NCBI GenBank assembly: GCA_005406025.1
Contig: BGZK01002092.1
Coordinates: 1-64,000 of the forward strand
From: Eumeta japonica
Taxonomy: Eukaryota > Arthropoda > Insecta > Lepidoptera > Psychidae
Reading direction: 5' to 3'
Length of the DNA stretch: 64,000 nt
The stretch's first letter is position 1. Each line of letters starts with the position of its first letter. The notes under the pieces were generated by a model. The model saw only the letters and a program-made list of their open reading frames with translations. It ran no database searches and was not told where the DNA came from. This document shows, in pieces, positions 62,962-64,000 of the stretch. Made by a program: the position numbers and the translations under genes.

Positions 62962-62968
62962 AATAGTC
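62882..62968 (+). mobile_element. short retroposed insertion with (TTA)10 tail and 11-bp target duplication
   Basis: TTACAATAGTC flanks the insertion on both sides (62882-62892 and 62958-62968). Between them is a short body with GTCTCTGCCTACGCTTCTGG, a text common at the 3' end of lepidopteran non-LTR repeats, and a TTA tail (62931-62960) that overlaps the second duplication. This is the hallmark of a strongly 5'-truncated retroelement copy. Confidence 0.75.
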
Positions 62969-64000
62969 GTCTACGCTATATAAAATCTAATTCCATTAAA
63001 TAGATTTTTAATTATTATTGTGGACAATATATTACTAATGCCGTGATGTAATAGGAACAAATAATTGTTAATTTTTCGGTGTGATCGCTATGTCTTCATA
63101 TTAGGTTTTCTTATATTAATATTTGTGTAACAATGCAAAATTTTATTTGAAAACTTTCTCTGCTTTTTGATAAATCTATTGCATTGAGTATAAACTAACA
63201 TAATGTGTTTGGCAATTTGAAAAATACAGAAAATCAAAATTATATGAGTTAAAAGGTTTCATTATGTTTTAATAGTGCAACTTTTTCACTCTTAATTGTG
63301 CAAACACATAGAAGTTTTAAATTATAACAACAGTATTCTAATACAGGCGATTTATATTTATACTTCAAAAATGAAATTCGAAGAAAAGTGTAGATAGCGA
63401 AGAGCGTGGAACACGGAAGCGAATTCGGCTATAAATTACGATGTTGTGGGTAACGGAAGGTGCTGGGTAAGAAAATAAATCAACTTAGATTAAGTTACTT
63501 ATTTTATTATGGCATACTTACGAATAAGTTGAGCATAAATTAATATTGTCGTTATTTTATCAAATTTAAAAGTATTTAGACAAGGATTGCTGTAACTGAT
63601 TTAGTAAGTGTTACAAATTAAAAATGAATATAATTTATAGAATTTATTAACGTATTTTGTAATGTATTTACATATATTCTACACACATTATAAAACTCAA
63701 TGTCTCTCTGTCTGTCTGTCCGTTTCTGTCTTTTTCACGCGAAAACCATTTATACAATTTATATTTATATATATATAGTCACACACTGGGCTAATTGTTC
63801 TAAATCTGCGACCAATATACCCTGGTAGCTAAGTCTACTAGATCAAATGATCCTCATAATATTATATGTGCACTATTTAAGGCTTTTGACGTTGGCGATT
63901 ACGGCTTAATGAGGGAGTGTTAAATAAACTGTGTCAAACCAAGAAATTATATATATATGTATATACATTTTTTTTTAATTCAGAGCTACGTTATCTGGTC
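62969..64000. other. intergenic to window end, no gene seen
   Basis: AT-rich, with a TCTG tetramer run near 63703-63722 and TA-rich tracts. Nothing recognised. Confidence 0.5.

Noticed and set aside
1..64000. CRISPR arrays, bacterial operons, tRNA or rRNA genes
   Set aside because: None seen. The DNA is nuclear and eukaryotic with introns, and the only tRNA-like strings belong to SINE-like repeats.

Overview
The window is AT-rich, intron-rich eukaryotic nuclear DNA from an insect, most likely a moth or butterfly. Three things point that way. The largest gene is an arthropod-type EGF receptor. There is a piggyBac-family transposon with TTAA-type ends. Several interspersed repeats have consensus fragments that I recognise from lepidopteran genomes. 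I cannot name the species.

Layout. (1) Positions 1-17.6 kb hold most of an Egfr gene on the minus strand. A far-upstream first coding exon (17453-17579) encodes the signal peptide. A 13.6 kb intron follows. One very large exon (507-3871) encodes the ectodomain, transmembrane segment and tyrosine kinase. After a 146-bp intron, a last visible exon (1-360) runs off the left edge of the window. About 1284 residues are visible and the C-terminal tail is incomplete. (2) Intron 1 contains a decayed but complete-ended piggyBac-like element (12237-14547), a TATA/Inr promoter-like site on the Egfr strand near 8.05 kb, and a near-perfect hairpin at 3969-4009. (3) 17.6-40.4 kb has no recognisable protein gene. 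It holds interspersed repeats: a decayed non-LTR reverse transcriptase (31.9-33.0 kb), tRNA-derived SINE-like copies, a nearly identical 460-bp element present twice (34.4 and 36.9 kb), and degenerate GATTCC-like hexamer arrays. (4) 40.87-42.55 kb holds a compact, intronless EcKinase/CHK-like gene on the plus strand with its own TATA/Inr promoter, an overlapping short upstream ORF and a poly(A) signal. (5) 42.6-64 kb again has no recognisable genes, only repeats, a few GC/CpG-rich patches and a short retroposed insertion with an 11-bp target duplication at 62.9 kb.

The two protein genes are not functionally linked by anything in the sequence. Egfr is a cell-surface growth-factor receptor. The EcKinase-like protein is a predicted cytosolic small-molecule kinase. 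I did not find a convincing new multi-gene system. The most interesting leads are regulatory or repeat-derived: the intronic promoter candidate in Egfr, the dispersed degenerate hexamer arrays (one about 0.2 kb upstream of the Egfr start codon), the twin 460-bp element, and the uORF-overlapped start of the kinase gene.
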